Of a stretch of DNA of 64,000 nt, positions 59,165-64,000 are shown one piece after another. The notes beneath the pieces are model-generated. The model did not search any database. It saw nothing but the letters and a program-made list of their open reading frames with translations, and was not told the DNA's origin. Numbering within the stretch: position 1 is the first letter of the stretch; each line of letters opens with the position of its first letter. A program made the translations under genes and the position numbers. The DNA is from Aurifilum marmelostoma (taxonomy: Eukaryota > Ascomycota > Sordariomycetes > Diaporthales > Cryphonectriaceae): contig JAMXSV010000004.1 of NCBI GenBank assembly GCA_027559495.1, forward strand, positions 485,001 to 549,000, in the 5' to 3' direction.

Positions 59165-62100
59165 TCAAGATCCGCTGTATAGTTTCGAGAAGTATCCGTC
59201 TCTCTCCAGCAGCTCCTGAGGCGGTCCAAATTCCACCATGCGGCCTCCGTCCATCACTGCAACCATGTCGAAGTCCAGAAGAGAGTCGAGACGGTGAGCA
59301 ATCATGATAATGGTGCAATGGTTGAATTCAGAGCGGATAATAGCTTGCATCTCAGCGTCCAGCTGTCGATCAACGCTGCTCGTAGGCTCGTCCAGGATAA
59401 GCACGCTGCTCTTCTTCAGCATTGCCCTGGCGAGGCAGAAAGCCTGACGCTGGCCATGCGATATAAAATTCTCGTCAAGGGTGGCGTCGAGAGGATTTCG
59501 CATGCCTGGAGTTTCCGGGATGCTGGCCTGGACTTTGCTCGTGATGACTCGCCAGAGACCTATTCGATCCAAGGCTTTGATTATCTCCGTATCTGTATGC
59601 TGCCCCAAGGGATCAACATTGAGCCTAACGGAAGACGTGAATGTGAAGGGTTCTTGTGTCAGGCAGCTGAGTCGTTGCCTGAGCAGCGCCGGAGGAACGG
59701 TGGCTAGGTCCACCGAGTCGACGAGGATGCGTCCCTGGCACACATCGGCAAGGCTTAGGAGAGACATCACGAATGAGCTCTTTCCACTGACAGCACATAT
59801 ATTTTCGGTTAGCTAATACAAAGCAAAGGACGTCTCCATGGTAATCGGACAAGTGACGGACCTTCCTGTGCGCCCACAAATTCCGATTTTCTGTCCCGGG
59901 TTGATAGACATAGTAATACCTCGAAGCACAGGAGCTGATGCATCGCTGTATCTCACCGAGACATTCTCGTATTCAATAGCGCCCTGGGCAGGCCATGATG
60001 GCGCAGGCTCGACGGAGGTCTTGGAACTCGTCTCGGTTGGTGTTTCTGTGGCAAAGTTCCGGATCCTAGCAATGGCTCCAAGAGATGTTTCCAGCAGGGT
60101 CCAGTTGTTAATGAACCCAGAAAGACTAGTCCCCATGTTCATCATCATGACCAACGCGATACCCAGCAATCCAGGCTCGACGGTTGACTTCAGCTTGACG
60201 GCAAGGCCCATGATGAGGATCGCAAGACCGGCAATCGTGAGCTTCAAGACCAAGAGTAGCCACCGCTGTAAACAAAGAAGCAGATAGTAAGGTCGCTGAG
60301 CCTCGTCAAGCAAGGCGATTGTTTTGTCAGTGAAGATATCGACCCATCCAAAAGCTCGAACCGTAGCGAGTCCATTGAGAGACTCTATGAAGTGAGAAAA
60401 GAGGGGAGCCTTAGTTTCGATCCTAAGAGCAGTATATTCAGTTGGCAGTTCAGACTATTTCGACAGCCACCGTAGACTTACTCAAGCAGACGTAGTTGCC
60501 GCGACGTGCGTAAGTAGAATCTCTGCACCACGATGACCACGAAAAGGATCAAAGGCACAGCAGCCCCGGAGCAACCAACAGCTGACATGGCCAAGCCAGC
60601 GGTAGAAATTGTAGTGAGGCCCTCTGGAACAAGTCAGTGACATGGCCACGATGGTTGGCTAGCCTCACAAGAAGCATCCTAAGTGTGGCATCGGAGAAGT
60701 AACTTGATAAACTCACGAAAGCCGGCAACAACAACATTGCGTGGGAGCACCATGTCTACCAACCTCATATCCTGACCGAATCGATTTACCAGGACTCCAG
60801 TTTCTATACTTGCCAGATAGGACATCGGAGCCGACATCGCAGCCTTCAGAACCACGGAATGGAGGTTCTCTGAGGCTGCCGGCACAATGAATGAATAAGC
60901 CCAGACAACACCGCCAATGAGGCCTATGCACGCCAGTGCCGTAAAGATGGCAAAAGTCCCAAGCCAGTAGCCTAAGTTCGAGGCGGTAGTGCTTGAGGAC
61001 CAGTTGCTCAACCAGAAAACTGCTCGCGATGGTTCGATAAGTATCAGCATGTTGTGTCGCCTATAGCAGGATTTCGGTTCACCTTACATTGGACAGATCG
61101 AAAGGCGGCATCCAGGCAAAGAAGCAATAAAAACAGAACGATCTTCCAGGGCCCTAGAGCCTGGAGATAATACCTGTAGACAGCAAAACTGCCACCCTGC
61201 CTCTCAGTCTGGTCATGCTCGGCATCTGCTGCTGCGCTGTCTTGTAGAACCTGTGCCTTGGTGTCTTCGGCCAAAACCGCTTCAAGCTTTCCCTTACTAT
61301 CGCTTTCAGCAGTTTTATTGGTCTGGGAGACTTGGAGCGCCTGAACATAGCCTCTTTTGCTTTTCAATGCTGCGAAGGTACCCTGCTGCACGATTCTGCA
61401 GCCCTCTTCCAGCGCCAGAATGTGGTCTGCATCAGGCAAGTGCCGCACGCTGTGTGTAGTGAGAATAGTCGTGGCACCGATGTGGCGTAGTAAGCCCTTG
61501 GTGCCAAATACACCATCGAATACAATCTGCTCCGTGGTGTTGTCCAGGCCGCTAAAGATATCATCAAGAAGGACGATCCTGTCACGCGAGTACAAGGCGC
61601 GAGCAAGGGCCTGACACAGACAATGATTAACACAGATACTCGACCGGGCGGCGCACGCGTTCAGCAGACAGGCAATAAAAATTGAATTACTTACGATCCT
61701 CTGCTTTTGACCGCCGCTGAGTTTTAAACCCTTGCTACCAACCAGAGTCAAATCCCCTCGAGGCATTTCCCTAAAATCAGCATCTAGCGCACAGCCAGCC
61801 ACGACGGTCTTGTACCACGACTCGTCCACTCGACTCATATCGGCAACAATATTGGAGCGTATGGTGCCATTGAGCAGCCATGTCGTCTGGTCGCAAAACG
61901 CAACGCGATTGCAACAGAGCGAGATCTGACCAGCTAGGCGGGTGGTCTCGCCCAGCAAGCCCTTGAGAAAAGTAGACTTGCCACTACCCACAGGACCGAT
62001 GATCATGACGAGATAGCCATTGGGCAGCAAGGGAATGTCCAGATCGATAGAATAGTCCTCCTCGTCGTCTGAAGATGACCAACTGAATGAGCTGCCACGC

Positions 62101-64000
62101 AGGGATATGGCGAGACTCTTGTTGGCGCTCAGCTCTTCGGACAGCCTTACCGATGTCAGATCAGCAAGTTCCAGAGAAATGATGTCTCTCGCATTCTTTG
62201 GGGAATGTTCTTTGTTCCTATGTGTCCCTCCAAGGTCCGGAAGCAGGCGCCGCTCTTGTCTGTGTGGTTGACGCAGGAAATCTTGGATTCGCGACATGCA
62301 GCCCAGTGAGTTGAAGCATTGTGGGATTGCGTAGAGCAGAATAGCCAGGGGGTCATTCAAGAGACTGATAATGGACAAGGCTGTGATTGCTTGAGTTACG
62401 GAGAGACTTGGCGCGCCTGACACTTTGGCAGAAAGTGCATATGCGCCGAAGATGATGAGCTGCCCAATGGATTCAGGAAGATTGACTGAAGAGTTTCGTT
62501 TCGTCAGTGATGTATATATGTAAAAAGATATGCCATAGGATGGTGAGAAACCCACGCCAGCAAACGTTGAAGCTTTGCAGGTATCGATACCGTCTTGACA
62601 CGGCGATTTCTTCAGCTCTGCGCTGTTCAATCAGGGACGTCATCTCGGACGTCAGTCCCAGCATCTTGACACTCTTAATGGAGCCAAGAATCTCAGTGGT
62701 AAAATTGAGTCTGGTCTGCATTGATTCGAGCCACTTCTTCTGCCGCTGGGACACGATTCTACCATAGCTCAAGGATACTCCAGTAAACACTTTTGAAGCA
62801 GAAGTTAGCAAGGTTCCCAACTAGAAAAGCGCGCTGAATTTGCCTCATCAAGACATACGGACGGCAATGATGACCGGTACAACTGCGATAGCTTCAATCT
62901 GTCGCACGAGAAGGAAAATCGCAATTGGAAGCTGCACGAAACTAGCCTACATGGGACACCACTCGTTAGCTGAAAATTTAAAACAGTGAATAGAGGCAGA
63001 ACTGTAATTACCCATAAATCGCAAATGACGGTGTCGAGAACTTCAGCCAAGGTTTCCACGTCCGACCCCATTAAAGACATGGCCGACGACTCGCTCACAT
63101 CGTCGACGGGCAAAGCAATCATCGTATCAAAGATCATGGAGATCAGGCCACCTCGTAACATGGTCATGGCACGAAAGGCGATGTGCTCGTACCACGCGGT
63201 GGCAATCTGGTAGGTTAACAAGTTAGGCGCAAAGATATCATCAGGAACTGAACTCCGCCTCATGAGCAAGAGATGAGTGTGCTCTTACCGCGGAACCTAT
63301 GAACACAAGAGCAACCGCACCTATGAGGCCGTACCCCATATTCTTGGTTGTGGGGGTATCGGGGAGGCCGATGAACGTTATTGCCTCGTTGATGATGAAC
63401 GGCTGCGCAACAGCCAAGCCAAGCACGCAGAGCCGTGGAAGAACAACTTTGAGAAATTCCCATTTGAGCGCTTTCCCTATAGCGAGCACAAGACTGTACG
63501 AATGTTTTGGATCGCCTTGCGCTGGTCAGGCCCAATTAACAAGAATAATACCAGTCTTGCAAGGATAACTCACATGATGCCCATGCTATTTTAAAACGAT
63601 GTCCCAACCCCGCTGTGGCAAGCCGTTCATTGATGGACGGCAACGACGATGTGCTCAAGACAGTGCGGTATCCGCTTCGGAGTAGACCGTTGAGCCAAAA
63701 GAAAAAGCCGCGACTGAGGAGCCCGCTCGTAGTCTCACGCGACATGGATTTTGCGTCGCCCAGCAGCTGACTTCGTTTCTCAGCACTTTCCAAGAGCAGG
63801 AATGCCGACTTGGTCAACACGCTTGACAACATCAAGCCCGGGATAGATCGGTCATGGTAGGTCAGCCAGGCCGTCCGAGTCCTCGCCGAGTCGAACAAGA
63901 TTGTAACCACAAGCCAAGTACAAATCAGAAAGGAGGGGCGAGGCGATTGGATGTGTTCGAAGTGGCAAAGAGCGCAGGCCACAATCGCGGCCGCAAGGTC
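59165..64000 (-). CDS. ABC transporter, ABCC (multidrug-resistance-associated) type, N-terminus cut off by window edge
   Basis: ATP-driven exporter of the membrane, fungal ABCC type. Eleven exons are read: 63574-64000, 63289-63521, 63012-63206, 62863-62946, 62556-62820, 61695-62485, 61088-61610, 60717-61019, 60482-60623, 59862-60422, 59165-59786. The start lies beyond the window. Layout: N-terminal membrane domain remnant, TMD1, NBD1, linker, TMD2, NBD2. NBD1 has Walker A GPVGSGKST, signature LSGGQKQR, Walker B IVLLDDIFSGLD (Asp where catalytic Glu is expected, usual for ABCC) and H-loop TTHSV. NBD2 has Walker A GRTGSGKSS rebuilt across the last intron, signature ISHGQRQ, Walker B VLILDEPTSSVD and H-loop IAHRL. 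The enzyme is therefore asymmetric, with NBD2 the competent ATPase. Two introns use the donor GTCCGT. The substrate cannot be read. It resembles transporters associated with toxin or drug export, but no biosynthetic backbone enzyme is nearby. Confidence 0.92.

Overview
The window is nuclear DNA of a filamentous ascomycete, most probably a Sordariomycete. Genes carry short GT-AG introns of about 50 to 170 bp, and several products are typical of filamentous fungi: Pfa5 palmitoyltransferase with a DHYC active site, an Ash1-type SET methyltransferase, ABCC transporter, P450, AMID-type oxidoreductase and fungal sulfotransferase. The order within the class cannot be fixed by eye. Gene density is low: about twelve supported genes in 64 kb. 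Intergenic spacers run to 6 kb and are rich in microsatellites and long G, C, T and A runs. I saw no tRNA, rRNA, intact transposon or CRISPR array.

Layout. 1-1855 (-): DNA polymerase eta, C-terminus cut by the window edge. 5945-6124 (+): tiny Cys/His-rich ORF. 9138-11137 (+): cytochrome P450, convergent with the Pfa5 palmitoyltransferase gene at 12119-13482 (-). 19919-20083 (+): a second small zinc-ribbon ORF, isolated in a long spacer. 23218-28056 (-): ash1-like histone methyltransferase with a very long His/Gln/Tyr-rich N-terminus. 33247-35902 (-): large Gln-rich protein of unknown function. 40961-43057 (+): DEDDh-exonuclease-like protein that appears to have lost its catalytic residues and ends in a Gln/Phe-rich tail. 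47027-48163 (+): fungal protein of unknown function. 50884-52371 (+): AMID/AIF2-type FAD oxidoreductase. 54805-55912 (-): fungal sulfotransferase-like protein. 59165-64000 (-): ABCC-type transporter, N-terminus cut by the window edge.

The genes do not form an obvious operon-like or biosynthetic cluster. Two themes stand out. The middle (23-48 kb) holds four chromatin or nucleic-acid related or unknown proteins, three of them with strongly biased low-complexity tails. The right end (51-64 kb) has an oxidoreductase, a sulfotransferase-like protein and an efflux-type ABC transporter close together, which is suggestive but not sufficient for a detoxification or metabolite cluster. Exon boundaries were placed by reading GT-AG sites and checking that the phase holds across every junction. 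They are predictions, not transcript evidence.
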